DNA from: Corallium rubrum
Lineage: Eukaryota > Cnidaria > Anthozoa > Scleralcyonacea > Coralliidae
Assembly (NCBI GenBank): GCA_964035015.1
Contig: CAXIUP010000033.1
Span: 38,501-102,500 of the forward strand
Length of the DNA stretch: 64,000 nucleotides
Reading direction: 5' to 3'
The position numbers and the translations under genes were made by a program. The first letter of the stretch is position 1. Each line of letters opens with the position of its first letter. Below the pieces are notes generated by a model that searched no databases, had not been told where the DNA came from, and worked only from the letters and a program-made list of their open reading frames with translations. Positions 1 through 14,935 of this stretch are shown piece by piece.

Positions 1-3000
1 AGGTAGCCCTCAAAAAAGTTGTCGATCCGTACGAATCGTAACGGATGGTAAGCTAATTGTCCATCCGTAAATATAGTGTGTCGATCCGTATACGGGTCGT
101 GAATATAATAAGTATCGTGCGGTGTAGGTAAGGTAGCCCTCAAAATAGTTGTCGATCCGTACGAGTCGTAACGGATGGTAAGCTAATTCTCGATCCGTAA
201 ATATAGTGGGTCGATCCGTGCGAGGCGTAACGGATGGTAAGCTAATTCTCCATCCGTTAATATAGTGTGTCGATCCGTACTGGTCGTGAATATAATAAGT
301 ATCGTGCGGTGTAGCTAAGGTAGCCCTCAAAAAAGTTGTCGATCCGTACGAGTCGTAACGGATGGTAAGCTAATTCTCCATCCGTAAATATAGTGTGTCG
401 ATCCGTACGGGTCGTGACGAACCGTATGCTACGTTTCACCATCCGTGAATATAATAAGTATCGTGCGGTGTAGCTAAGGTAGCCCTGAAAAAAGTTGTCG
501 ATCCGTACGAGTCGTAACGGATGGTAAGCTAATTCTCCATCCGTAAATATGGTGTGTCGATCCGTACGGGTCGTGACGAACCGTATGCTACGTTTCACCA
601 TCCGTGAATATAATAAGTATCGTGCGGTGTAGCTAAGGTAGCCCTCAAAAAAGTTGTCGATCCGTACGAATCGTAACGGATGGTAAGCTAATTGTCCATA
701 CGTAAATATAGTGTGTCGATCCGTACGGGTCGTACCGGATGGTAAGCCAATTCTCCATCCGTAAATATAGTGTGTCGATCCGTACGGGTCGTAACGGATG
801 GTAAGCCAATTCTCCATCCGTAAATATAGTGTGTCGATCCGTACGGGTCGTGACGAACCGTATGCTACGTTTCACCATTGGTGAATATATACTAAGTATC
901 GTGCGGTGTAGCTCAGGTAGCCCTCAAAAAAGTTGTCGATCCGTAGGAGTCGTAACGGATGGTAAGCTAATTCTCCATCCGTAAATATAGTGTGTCGATC
1001 CGTACGGGTCGTAACGGATGGTAAGCCAATTCTCCATCCGTAAATATAGTGTGTCGATCCGTACGGGTCGTGACAAACCGTATGCTACGTTTCACCATCC
1101 GTGAATATAATAAGTATCGTGCGGTGTAGCTAAGGTAGCCCTCAAAAAATTTGTCGATCCGTACGGGTCGTAACGGATGGTAAGCCAATTCTCCATCCGT
1201 AAATATAGTGTGTCGATCCGTACGGGTCGTGACGAACCGTATGCTACGTTTCACCATCCGTGAATATAATAAGCATCGTGCGGTGTAGCTAAGGTAGCCC
1301 TCAAAAAAGTTGTCGATCCGCACGAGTCGTAACGGATGGTAAGCTAATTCTCGATCCGTAAATATAGTGTGTCGATCCGTACGAGGTGTAACGGATGGTA
1401 AGCTAATTCTCCATTCGTAAATATAGTGTGTCGATCCGTACGGGTCGTGACGAACCGTATGCTACGTTTCTCCATCCGTGAATATAATAAGTATCGTGCG
1501 GTGTAGCTAAGGTAGCCCTCAAAAAAGTTGTCGATCCGTACGAGTCGTAAGGGATGGTAAGCTAATTCTCCATTCGTAAATATAGTGTGTCGATCCGTAC
1601 GGGTCGTGACGAACCGTATGCTACGTTTCACCATCCGTGAATATAATAAGTATCGTGCGGTGTAGCTAAGGTAGCCCTCAAAAAAGTTGTCGATCCGTAC
1701 GAGTCGTAACGGATGGTAAGCTGATTCTCCATCCGTAAATATAGTGTGTCGATCCGTACGAGGCGTAACGGATGGTAAGGTAATTCTCCATCCGTTAATA
1801 TAGTGTGTCGATCCGTACGAGGCGTAACGGATGGTAAGCTAATTCTCCATCCGTTAATATAGTGTGTCGATCCGTACTGGTCGTGAATATAATAAGTATC
1901 GTGCGGTGTAGCTAAGGTAGCCCTCAAAAAAGTTGTCGATCCGTACGAGTCGTAACGGATGGTAAGCTAATTCTCCATCCGTAAATATAGTGTGTCGATC
2001 CGTACGGGTCGTGACGAACCGTATGCTACGTTTCACCATCCGTGAATATAATAAGTATCGTGCGGTGTAGCTAAGGTAGCCCTGAAAAAAGTTGTCGATC
2101 CGTACGAGTCGTAACGGATGGTAAGCTAATTCTCCATCCGTAAATATGGTGTGTCGATCCGTACGGGTCGTGACGAACCGTATGCTACGTTTCACCATCC
2201 GTGAATATAATAAGTATCGTGCGGTGTAGCTAAGGTAGCCCTCAAAAAAGTTGTCGATCCGTACGAATCGTAACGGATGGTAAGCTAATTGTCCATACGT
2301 AAATATAGTGTGTCGATCCGTACGGGTCGTACCGGATGGTAAGCCAATTCTCCATCCGTAAATATAGTGTGTCGATCCGTACGGGTCGTAACGGATGGTA
2401 AGCCAATTCTCCATCCGTAAATATAGTGTGTCGATCCGTACGGGTCGTGACGAACCGTATGCTACGTTTCACCATCCGTGAATATAATAAGTATCGTGCG
2501 GTGTAGCTAAGGTAGCCCTCAAAAAAGTTGTCGATCCGTACGAGTCGTAACGGATGGTAAGCTAATTCTCCATCCGTAAATATAGTGTGTCGATCCGTAC
2601 GGGTCGTGACGAACCGTATGCTACGTTTCACCATCCGTGAATATAATAAGTATCGTTCGGTGTAGCTAAGGTAGCCCTGAAAAAAGTTGTCGATCCGCAC
2701 GAGTCGTAACGGATGGTAAGCTAATTCTCCATCCGTAAATATGGTGTGTCGATCCGTACGGGTCGTGACGAACCGTATGCTACGTTTCACCATCCGTGAA
2801 TATAATAAGTATCGTGCGGTGTAGCTAAGGTAGCCCTCAAAAAAGTTGTCGATCCGTACGAATCGTAACGGATGGTAAGCTAATTGTCCATCCGTAAATA
2901 TAGTGTGTCGATCCGTACGGGTCGTACCGGATGGTAAGCCAATTCTCCATCCGTAAATATAGTGTGTCGATCCGTACGGGTCGTAACGGATGGTAAGCCA

Positions 3001-6000
3001 ATTCTCCATCCGTAATATAGTGTGTCGATCCGTACGGGTCGTGACGAACCGTATGCTACGTTTCACCATCCGTGAATATAATAAGTATCGTGCGGTGTAG
3101 CTAAGGTAGCCCTCAAAAAGTTGTCGATCCGTACGAGTCGTAACGGATGGTAAGCTAATTCTCGATCCGTAAATATAGTGTGTCGATCCGTACGGATCGT
3201 GACGAACCGTATGCTACGTTTCACCATTGGTGAATATATACTAAGTATCGTGCGGTGTAGCTCAGGTAGCCCTCAAAAAAGTTGTCGATCCGTAGGAGTC
3301 GTAACGGATGGTAAGCTAATTCTCCATCCGTAAATATAGTGTGTCGATCCGTACGGGTCGTAACGGATGGTAAGCCAATTCTCCATCCGTAAATATAGTG
3401 TGTCGATCCGTACGGGTCGTAACGGATGGTAAGCCAATTCTCCATCCGTAAATATAGTGTGTCGATCCGTACGGGTCGTGACGAACCGTATGCTACGTTT
3501 CACCATCCGTGAATATAATAAGTATCGTGCGGTGTAGCTAAGGTAGCCCTCAAAAAAGTTGTCGATCCGTACGAGTCGTAACGGATGGTAAGCTAATTCT
3601 CGATCCGTAAATATAGTGTGTCGATCCGTACGGATCGTGACGAACCGTATGCTACGTTTCACCATTGGTGAATATATACTAAGTATCGTGCGGTGTAGCT
3701 CAGGTAGCCCTCAAAAAAGTTGTCGATCCGTAGGAGTCGTAACGGATGGTAAGCTAATTCTCCATCCGTTAATATAGTGTGTCGATCCGTACTGGTCGTG
3801 AATATAATAAGTATCGTGCGGTGTAGCTAAGGTAGCCCTGAAAAAAGTTGTCGATCCGTACGAGTCGTAACGGATGGTAAGCTAATTCTCCATCCGTAAA
3901 TATGGTGTGTCGATCCGTACGGGTCGTGACGAACCGTATGCTACGTTTCACCATCCGTGAATATAATAAGTATCGTGCGGTGTAGCTAAGGTAGCCCTCA
4001 AAAAAGTTGTCGATCCGTACGAATCGTAACGGATGGTAAGCTAATTGTCCATTCGTAAATATAGTGTGTCGATCCGTACGGGTCGTACCGGATGGTAAGC
4101 CAATTCTCCATCCGTAAATATAGTGTGTCGATCCGTACGGGTCGTAACGGATGGTAAGCCAATTCTCCATCCGTAAATATAGTGTGTCGATCCGTACGGG
4201 TCGTGACGAACCGTATGCTACGTTTCACCATCCGTGAATATAATAAGTATCGTGCGGTGTAGCTAAGCTAGCCCTCAAAAAGTTGTCGATCCGTACGAGT
4301 CGTAACGGATGGTAAGCTAATTCTCGATCCGTTAATATAGTGTGTCGATCCGTACGGGTCGTGACGAACCCTATGCTACGTTTCACCATCCGTGAATATA
4401 ATAAGTATCGTGCGGTGTAGCTAAGGTAGCCCTGAAAAAAGTTGTCGATCCGTACGAGTCGTAACGGATGGTAAGCTAATTCTCCATCCGTAAATATGGT
4501 GTGTCGATCCGTACGGGTCGTGACGAACCGTATGCTACGTTTCACCATCCGTGAATATAATAAGTATCGTGCGGTGTAGCTAAGGTAGCCCTCAAAAAAG
4601 TTGTCGATCCGTACGAATCGTAACGGATGGTAAGCTAATTGTCCATACGTAAATATAGTGTGTCGATCCGTACGGGTCGTACCGGATGGTAAGCCAATTC
4701 TCCATCCGTAAATATAGTGTGTCGATCCGTACGGGTCGTAACGGATGGTAAGCCAATTCTCCATCCGTAAATATAGTGTGTCGATCCGTACGGGTCGTGA
4801 CGAACCGTATGCTACGTTTCACCATCCGTGAATATAATAAGTATCGTGCGGTGTAGCTAAGGTAGCCCTCAAAAAAGTTGTCGATCCGTACGAGTCGTAA
4901 CGGATGGTAAGCTAATTCTCCGATCCGTAAATATAGTGTGTCGATCCGTACGGATCGTGACGAACCGTATGCTACGTTTCACCATTGGTGAATATATACT
5001 AAGTATCGTGCGGTGTAGCTCAGGTAGCCCTCAAAAAAGTTGTCGATCCGTAGGAGTCGTAACGGATGGTAAGCTAATTCTCCATCCGTAAATATAGTGT
5101 GTCGATCCGTACGGGTCGTAACGGATGGTAAGCCAATTCTCCATCCGTAAATATAGTGTGTCGATCCGTACGGGTCGTAACGGATGGTAAGCCAATTCTC
5201 CATCCGTAAATATAGTGTGTCGATCCGTACGGGTCGTGACGAACCGTATGCTACGTTTCACCATCCGTGAATATAATAAGTATCGTGCGGTGTAGCTAAG
5301 GTAGCCCTCAAAAAAGTTGTCGATCCGTACGAGTCGTAACGGATGGTAAGCTAATTCTCGATCCGTAAATATAGTGTGTCGATCCGTACGGATCGTGACG
5401 AACCGTATGCTACGTTTCACCATTGGTGAATATATACTAAGTATCGTGCGGTGTAGCTCAGGTAGCCCTCAAAAAAGTTGTCGATCCGTAGGAGTCGTAA
5501 CGGATGGTAAGCTAATTCTCCATCCGTAAATATAGTGTGTCGATCCGTACGGGTCGTAACGGATGGTAAGCCAATTCTCCATCCGTAAATATAGTGTGTC
5601 GATCCGTACGGGTCGTGACGAACCGTATGCTACGTTTCACCATCCGTGAATATAATAAGTATCGTGCGGTGTAGCTAAGGTAGCCCTCAAAAAAGTTGTC
5701 GATCCGTACGGGTCGTAACGGATGGTAAGCCAATTCTCCATCCGTAAATATAGTGTGTCGATCCGTACGGGTCGTGACGAACCGTATGCTACGTTTCACC
5801 ATCCGTGAATATAATAAGTATCGTGCGGTGTAGCTAAGGTAGCCCTCAAAAAAGTTGTCGATCCGTACGAGTCGTAACGGATGGTAAGCTAATTCTCCAT
5901 CCGTAAATATAGTGTGTCGATCCGTACGAGGCGTAACGGATGGTAAGCTAATTCTCCATCCGTAAATATGGTGTGTCGATCCGTACGGGTCGTGACGAAC

Positions 6001-9000
6001 CGTATGCTACGTTTCACCATCCGTGAATATAATAAGTATCGTGCGGTGTAGCTAAGGTAGCCCTCAAAAAAGTTGTCGATCCGTACGAATCGTAACGGAT
6101 GGTAAGCTAATTGTCCATACGTAAATATAGTGTGTCGATCCGTACGGGTCGTACCGGATGGTAAGCCAATTCTCCATCCGTAAATATAGTGTGTCGATCC
6201 GTACGTGTCGTAACGGATGGTAAGCCAATTCTCCATCCGTAAATATAGTGTGTCGATCCGTACGGGTCGTGACGAACCGTATGCTACGTTTCACCATCCG
6301 TGAATATAATAAGTATCGTGCGGTGTAGCTAAGGTAGCCCTCAAAAAAGTTGTCGATCCGTACGAGTCGTAACGGATGGTAAGCTAATTCTCGATCCGTA
6401 AATATAGTGTGTCGATCCGTACGGGTCGTGACGAACCGTATGCTACGTTTCACCATTGGTGAATATATACTAAGTATCGTGCGGTGTAGCTCAGGTAGCC
6501 CTCAAAAAAGTTGTCGATCCGTAGGAGTCGTAACGGATGGTAAGCTAATTCTCCATCCGTAAATATAGTGTGTCGATCCGTACGGGTCGTAACGGATGGT
6601 AAGCCAATTCTCCATCCGTAAATATAGTGTGTCGATCCGTACGGGTCGTAACGGATGGTAAGCCAATTCTCCATCCGTAAATATAGTGTGTCGATCCGTA
6701 CGGGTCGTGACGAACCGTATGCTACGTTTCACCATCCGTGAATATAATAAGTATCGTGCGGTGTAGCTAAGGTAGCCCTCAAAAAATTTGTCGATCCGTA
6801 CGGGTCGTAACGGATGGTAAGCCAATTCTCCATCCGAAAATATAGTGTGTCGATCCGTACGGGTCGTGACGAACCGTATGCTACGTTTCACCATCCGTGA
6901 ATATAATAAGCATCGTGCGGTGTAGCTAAGGTAGCCCTCAAAAAAGTTGTCGATCCGTACGAGTCGTAACGGATGGTAAGCTAATTCTCGATCCGTAAAT
7001 ATAGTGTGTCGATCCGTACGAGGTGTAACGGATGGTAAGCTAATTCTCCATTCGTAAATATAGTGTGTCGATCCGTACGGGTCGTGACGAACCGTATGCT
7101 ACGTTTCACCATCCGTGAATATAATAAGTATCGTGCGGTGTAGCTAAGGTAGCCCTCAAAAAAGTTGTCGATCCGTACGAGTCGTAACGGATGGTAAGCT
7201 AATTCTCCATTCGTAAATATAGTGTGTCGATCCGTACGGGTCGTGACGAACCGTATGCTACGTTTCACCATCCGTGAATATAATAAGTATCGTGCGGTGT
7301 AGCTAAGGTAGCCCTCAAAAAAGTTGTCGATCCGTACGAGTCGTAACGGATGGTAAGCTGATTCTCCATCCGTAAATATAGTGTGTCGATCCGTACGAGG
7401 CGTAACGGATGGTAAGGTAATTCTCCATCCGTTAATATAGTGTGTCGATCCGTACGAGGCGTAACGGATGGTAAGCTAATTCTCCATCCGTTAATATAGT
7501 GTGTCGATCCGTACTGGCCGTGAATATAATAAGTATCGTGCGGTGTAGCTAAGGTAGCCCTCAAAAAAGTTGTCGATCCGTACGAGTCGTAACGGATGGT
7601 AAGCTAATTCTCCATCCGTAAATATAGTGTGTCGATCCGTACCGGTCGTGACGAACCGTATGCAACGTTTCACCATCCGTGAATATAATAAGTATCGTGC
7701 GGTGTAGCTAAGGTAGCCCTCAAAAAAGTTGTCGATCCGTACGAGTCGTAACGGATGGTAAGCTAATTCTCCATCCGTAAATATAGTGTGTCGATCCGTA
7801 CGGGTCGTGACGAACCGTATGCTACGTTTCACCATCCGTGAATATAATAAGTATCGTGCGGTGTAGCTAAGGTAGCCCTCAAAAAAGTTGTCGATCCGTA
7901 CGAATCGTAACGGATGGTAAGCTAATTGTCCATCCGTAAATATAGTGTGTCGATCCGTACGGGTCGTACCGGATGGTAAGCCAATTCTCCATCCGTAAAT
8001 ATAGTGTGTCGATCCGTACGGGTCGTAACGGATGGTAAGCCAATTCTCCATCCGTAAATATAGTGTGTCGATCCGTACGGGTCGTGACGAACCGTATGCT
8101 ACGTTTCACCATCCGTGAATATAATAAGTATCGTGCGGTGTAGCTAAGGTAGCCCTCAAAAAAGTTGTCGATCCGTACGAGTCGTAACGGATGGTAAGCT
8201 AATTCTCGATCCGTAAATATAGTGTGTCGATCCGTACGGATCGTGACGAACCGTATGCTACGTTTCACCATCCGTGAATATAATAAGTATCGTGCGGTGT
8301 AGCTAAGGTAGCCCTCAAAAAAGTTGTCGATCCGTACGAGTCGTAACGGATGGTAAGCTAATTCTCCATCCGTAAATATAGTGTGTCGATCCGTACGGAT
8401 CGTGACGAACCGTATGCTACGTTTCACCATTGGTGAATATATACTAACTATCGTGCGGTGTAGCTCAGGTAGCCCTCAAAAAAGTTGTCGATCCGTAGGA
8501 GTCGTAACGGATGGTAAGCTAATTCTCCATCCGTAAATATAGTGTGTCGATCCGTACGGGTCGTAACGGATGGTAAGCCAATTCTCCATCCGTAAATATA
8601 GTGTGTCGATCCGTACGGGTCGTAACGGATGGTAAGCCAATTCTCCATCCGTAAATATAGTGTGTCGATCCGTACGGGTCGTGACGAACCGTATGCTACG
8701 TTTCACCATCCGTGAATATAATAAGTATCGTGCGGTGTAGCTAAGGTAGCCCTCAAAAAAGTTGTCGATCCGTACGAGTCGTAACGGATGGTAAGCTAAT
8801 TCTCGATCCGTAAATATAGTGTGTCGATCCGTACGGATCGTGACGAACCGTATGCTACGTTTCACCATTGGTGAATATATACTAAGTATCGTGCGGTGTA
8901 GCTAAGGTAGCCCTCAAAAAAGTTGTCGATCCGTACGAGTCGTAACGGATGGTAAGCTAATTCTCCATCCGTAAATATAGTGTGTCGATCCGTACGGGTC

Positions 9001-12000
9001 GTAACGGATGGTAAGCCAATTCTCCATCCGTAAATATAGTGTGTCGATCCGTACGGGTCGTGACGAACCGTATGCTACGTTTCACCATCCGTGAATATAA
9101 TAAGTATCGTGCGGTGTAGCTAAGGTAGCCCTCAAAAAAGTTGTCGATCCGTACGGGTCGTAACGGATGGTAAGCCAATTCTCCATCCGAAAATATAGTG
9201 TGTCGATCCGTACGGGTCGTGACGAACCGTATGCTACGTTTCACCATCCGTGAATATAATAAGTATCGTGCGGTGTAGCTAAGGTAGCCCTCAAAAAAGT
9301 TGTCGATCCGTACGAGTCGTAACGGATGGTAAGCTAATTGTCCATCCGTAAATATAGTGTGTCGATCCGTACGAGGCGTAACGGATGGTAAGCTAATTCT
9401 CCATCCGTAAATATAGTGTGTCGATCCGTACGGGTCGTGACGAACCGTATGCTACGTTTCACCATCCGTGAATATAATAAGTATCGTGCGGTGTAGCTAA
9501 GGTAGCCCTCAAAAAAGTTGTCGATCCGTACGAATCGTAACGGATGGTAAGCTAATTGTCCATCCGTAAATATAGTGTGTCGATCCGTACGGGTCGTACC
9601 GGATGGTAAGCCAATTCTCCATCCGTAAATATAGTGTGTCGATCCGTACGGGTCGTAACGGATGGTAAGCTAATTCTCCATCCGTAAATATAGTGTGTCG
9701 ATCCGTACGGGTCGTGACGAACCGTATGCTACGTTTCACCATCCGTGAATATAATAAGTATCGTGCGGTGTAGCTAAGGTAGTCCTCAAAAAAGTTGTCG
9801 ATCCGTACGAGTCGTAACGGATGGTAAGCTAATTCTCGATCCGTAAATATAGTGTGTCGATCCGTACGGATCGTGACGAACCGTATGCTACGTTTCACCA
9901 TTGGTGAATATATACTAAGTATCGTGCGGTGTAGCCAAGGTAGCCCTCAAAAAAGTTGTCGATCCGTACGAGTCGTAACGGATGGTAAGCTAATTCTCCA
10001 TCCGTAAATATAGTGTGTCGATCCGTACGGGTCGTAACGGATGGTAAGCCAATTCTCCATCCGTAAATATAGTGTGTCGATCCGTACGGGTCCTAACGGA
10101 TGGTAAGCCAATTCTCCATCCGTAAATATAGTGTGTCGATCCGTACGGGTCGTGACGAACCGTATGCTACGTTTCACCATCCGTGAATATAATAAGTATC
10201 GTGCGGTGTAGCTAAGGTAGCCCTCAAAAAGTTGTCGATCCGTACGAGTCGTAACGGATGGTAAGTTAATTCTCCATCCGTAAATATAGTGTGTCGATCC
10301 GTACGGATCGTGACGAACCGTATGCTACGTTTCACCATTGGTGAATATATACTAAGTATCGTGCGGTGTAGCCAAGGTAGCCCTCAAAAAAGTTGTCGAT
10401 CCGTACGAGTCGTAACGGATGGTAAGCTAATTCTCCATCCGTAAATATAGTGTGTCGATCCGTACGGGTCGTGAATATAATAAGTATCGTGCGGTGTAGC
10501 TAAGGTAGCCCTCAAAAAAGTTGTCGATCCGTACGAGTCGTAACGGATGGTAAGCTAATTCTCCATCCGTAAATATAGTGTGTCGATCCGTACGGGTCGT
10601 GACGAACCGTATGCTACGTTTCACCATCCGTGAATATAATAAGTATCGTGCGGTGTAGCTAAGGTAGCCCTCAAAAAAGTTGTCGATCCGTACGAGTCGT
10701 AACGGATGGTAAGCTAATTGTCCATCCGTAAATATAGTGTGTCGATCCGTACGGGTCGTGACGAACCGTATGCTACGTTTCACCATCCGTGAATATAATA
10801 AGTATCGTGCGGTGTAGCTAAGGTAGCCCTCAAAAAAGTTGTCGATCCGTACGAATCGTAACGGATGGTAAGCTAATTGTCCATCCGTAAATATAGTGTG
10901 TCGATCCGTACGGGTCGTACCGGATGGTAAACCAATTCTCCATCCGTAAATATAGTGTGTCGATCCGTACGGGTCGTAACGGATGGTAAGCTAATTCTCC
11001 ATCCGTAAATATAGTGTGTCGATCCGTACGGGTCGTGACGAACCGTATGCTACGTTTCACCATCCGTGAATATAATAAGTATCGTGCGGTGTAGCTAAGG
11101 TAGCCCTCAAAAAAGTTGTCGATCCGTACGAGTCGTAACGGATGGTAAGCTAATTCTCCATCCGTAAATATAGTGTGTCGATCCGTACGGGTCGTGACGA
11201 ACCGTATGCTACGTTTCACCATCCGTGAATATAATAAGTATCGTGCGGTGTAGCTAAGGTAGCCCTCAAAAAAGTTGTCGATCCGTACGAATCGTAACGG
11301 ATGGTAAGCTAATTGTCCATCCGTAAATATAGTGTGTCAATCCGTACGGGTCGTAACGGATGGTAAACCAATTCTCCATCCGTAAATATAGTGTGTCGAT
11401 CCGTACGGGTCGTGACGAACCGTATGCTACGTTTCACCATCCGTGAATATAATAAGTATCGTGCGGTGTAGCTAAGGTAGCCCTCAAAAAAGTTGTCGAT
11501 CCGTACGAGTCGTAACGGATGGTAAGCTAATTCTCCATCCGTAAATATAGTGTGTCGATCCGTACGGGTCGTACCGGATGGTAAGCCAATTCTCCATCCG
11601 TAAATATAGTTGTCGATCCGTACGGGTCGTAACGGATGGTAAGCCAATTCTCCATCCGTAAATATAGTGTGTCCATCCGTACGGGTCGTGACGAACCGTA
11701 TGCTACGTTTCACCATCCGTGAATATAATAAGTATCGTGCGGTGTAGCTAAGGTAGCCTTCAAAAAAGTTGTCGATCCGTACGAGTCGTAACGGATGGTA
11801 AGCTAATTCTCCATCCGTAAATATAGTGTGTCGATCCGTACGGGTCGTGACGAACCGTATGCTACGTTTCACCATCCGTGAATATAATAAGTATCGTGCG
11901 GTGTAGCTAAGGTAGCCCTCAAAAAAGTTGTCGATCCGTACGAGTCGTAACGGATGGTAAGCTAATTCTCCATCCGTAAATATAGTGTGTCGATCCGTAC

Positions 12001-14935
12001 GGGTCGTGACGAACCGTATGCTACGTTTCACCATTGGTGAATATAATATAAGTATCGTGCGGTGTAGCTAAGGTAGCCCTCAAAAAAGTTGTCGATCCGT
12101 ACGAGTCGTAACGGATGGTAAGCTAATTCTCCATCCGTAAATATAGTGTGTCGATCCGTACGGGTCGTACCGGATGGTAAGCCAATTCTCCATCCGTAAA
12201 TATAGTGTGTCGATCCGTACGGGTCGTAACGGATGGTAAGCCAATTCTCCATCCGTAAATATAGTGTGTCGATCCGTACGGGTCGTGACGAACCGTATGC
12301 TACGTTTCACCATCCGTGAATATAATAAGTATCGTGCGGTGTAGCTAAGGTAGCCCTCAAAAAAGTTGTCGATCCGTACGGGTCGTAACGGATGGTAAGC
12401 CAATTCTCCATCCGTAAATATAGTGTGTCGATCCGTACGGGTCGTGACGAACCGTATGCTACGTTTCACCATCCGTGAATATAATAAGTATCGTGCGGTG
12501 TAGCTAAGGTAGCCCTCAAAAAAGTTGTCGATCCGTACGAGTCGTAACGGATGGTAAGCTAATTGTCCATCCGTAAATATAGTGTGTCGATCCGTACGGG
12601 TCGTGAATATAATAAGTATCGTGCGGTGTAGCTAAGGTAGCCCTCAAAAAAGTTGTCGATCCGTACGAGTCGTAACGGATGGTAAGCTAATTCTCCATCC
12701 GTAAATATAGTGTGTCGATCCGTACGGGTCGTGACGAACCGTATGCTACGTTTCACCATCCGTGAATATAATAAGTATCGTGCGGTGTAGCTAAGGTAGC
12801 CCTCAAAAAAGTTGTCGATCCGTACGAGTCGTAACGGATGGTAAGCTAATTCTCCATCCGTAAATATAGTGTGTCGATCCGTACGGGTCGTGACGAACCG
12901 TATGCTACGTTTCACCATCCGTGAATATAATAAGTATCGTGCGGTGTAGCTAAGGTAGCCCTCAAAAAAGTTGTCGATCCGTACGAATCGTAACGGATGG
13001 TAAGCTAATTCTCCATCCGTAAATATAGTGTGTCGATCCGTACGGGTCGTACCGGATGGTAAGCCAATTCTCCATCCGTAAATATAGTGTGTCGATCCGT
13101 ACGGGTCGTAACGGATGGTAAGCCAATTCTCCATCCGTAAATATAGTGTGTCGATCCGTACGGGTCGTGACGAAACGTATGCAACGTTTCACCATTCGTG
13201 AATATAATAAGTATCGTGCGGTGTAGCTAAGGTAGCCCTCAAAAAAGTTGTCGATCCGTACGAGTCGTAACGGATGGTAAGCTAATTCTCCATTCGTAAA
13301 TATAGTGTGTCGATCCGTACGGGTCGTGACGAACCGTATGCTACGTTTCACCATCCGTGAATATAATAAGTATCGTGCGGTGTAGCTAAGGTAACCCTCA
13401 AAAAGTTGTCGATCCGTACGAGGCGTAACGGATGGTAAGCTAATTCTCCATTCGTAAATATAGTGTGTCGATCCGTACGGGTCGTGACGAACCGTATGCT
13501 ACGTTTCACCATCCGTGAATATAATAAGTATCGTGCGGTGTAGCTAAGGTAGCCCTCAAAAAAGTTGTCGATCCGTACGAGTCGTAACGGATGGTAAGCT
13601 AATTCTCCATCCGTAAATATAGTGTGTCGATCCGTACGGGTCGTACCGGATGGTAAACCAATTCTCCATCCGTAAATATAGTGTGTCGATCCGTACGGGT
13701 CGTAACGGATGGTAAGCTAATTCTCCATCCGTAAATATAGTGTGTCGATCCGTACGGGTCGTGACGAACCGTATGCTACGTTTCACCATCCGTGAATATA
13801 ATAAGTATCGTGCGGTGTAGCTAAGGTAGCCCTCAAAAAAGTTGTCGATCCGTACGAGTCGTAACGGATGGTAAGCTAATTCTCCATCCGTAAATATAGT
13901 GTGTCGATCCGTACGGGTCGTGACGAACCGTATGCTACGTTTCACCATCCGTGAATATAATAAGTATCGTGCGGTGTAGCTAAGGTAGCCCTCAAAAAAA
14001 TTGTCGATCCGTACGAGTCGTAACGGATGGTAAGCCAATTCTCCATCCGTAAATATAGTGTGTCGATCCGTACGGGTCGTGACGAAACGTATGCTACGTT
14101 TCACCATCCGTGAATATAATAAGTATCGTGCGGTGTAGCTAAGGTAGCCCTCAAAAAAGTTGTCGATCCGTACGAATCGTAACGGATGGTAAGCTAATTG
14201 TCCATCCGTAAATATAGTGTGTCGATCCGTACGGGTCGTACCGGATGGTAAACCAATTCTCCATCCGTAAATATAGTGTGTCGATCCGTACGGGTCGTAA
14301 GGGATGGTAAGCCAATTCTCCATCCGTAAATATAGTGTGTCGATCCGTACGGGTCGTGACGAAACGTATGCTACGTTTCACCATCCGTGAATATAATAAG
14401 TATCGTGCGGTGTAGCTATAAGGTAGCCCTCAAAAAAGTTGTCGATCCGTACGAGTCGTAACGGATGGTAAGCTAATTGTCCATCCGTAAATATAGTGTG
14501 TCGATCCGTACGGGTCGTACCGGATGGTAAACCAATTCTCCATCCGTAAATATAGTGTGTCGATCCGTACGGGTCGTAACGGATGGTAAGCCAATTCTCC
14601 ATCCGTAAATATAGTGTGTCGATCCGTACGGGTCGTGACGAAACGTATGCTACGTTTCACCATCCGTGAATATAATAAGTATCGTGCGGTGTAGGTAAGG
14701 TAGCCTTCAAAAAAGTTGTCGATCCGTACGAGTCGTAACGGATGGTAAGCTAATTCTCCATTCGTAAATATAGTGTGTCGATCCGTGCGGGTCGTGACGA
14801 ACTGTGATGGGACATTTCACCATCCGTGAATATAATAAGTATCGTGTGTACTAAGGTAGCCCTCAAAAAAGCTGTCGTTCCGTACGAGTTGCGACAGACG
14901 GTATAGTATAGTCGGAGTTGACGATCGTTGAATAG
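1..14935. repeat. Satellite A: 59-bp/159-bp composite tandem array with higher-order repeats
   Basis: The whole stretch is built from two related modules. A 59-bp module repeats directly, for example the word GGATGGTAAGCC at 737 and 796. A 159-bp module is the 59-bp part plus about 100 bp containing GACGAACCGTATGCTACG and GTGCGGTGTAGCTAAGGTAG; the word GTGACGA recurs at 414 and 573. Each 59-bp module holds ACGGATGG followed some 12 bp later by CCATCCGT, so each can fold as an 8-9 bp hairpin. Larger blocks recur almost unchanged at offsets of about 1,597 bp (276 and 1,873), 1,758 bp (3,221 and 4,979), 1,471 bp (4,979 and 6,450) and 5,637 bp (1,854 and 7,491). Copies decay from about 14,760 to 14,935, so the right edge lies inside the window and the left edge does not. 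The minus strand stays open for up to 275 codons only because 159 is a multiple of three; I do not regard it as coding. Confidence 0.95.

Noticed and set aside
257-14663. Long minus-strand frames (up to 275 codons) full of TDRHTIFTDGELAYHPLR-type repeats
   Set aside because: They arise because the 159-bp satellite module is divisible by three. Frames overlap each other in different phases, break at every 59-bp module, and have no start, splice or promoter context.
1-14935. CRISPR array
   Set aside because: Repeats are contiguous tandem modules without unique spacers, and the genome is clearly eukaryotic.
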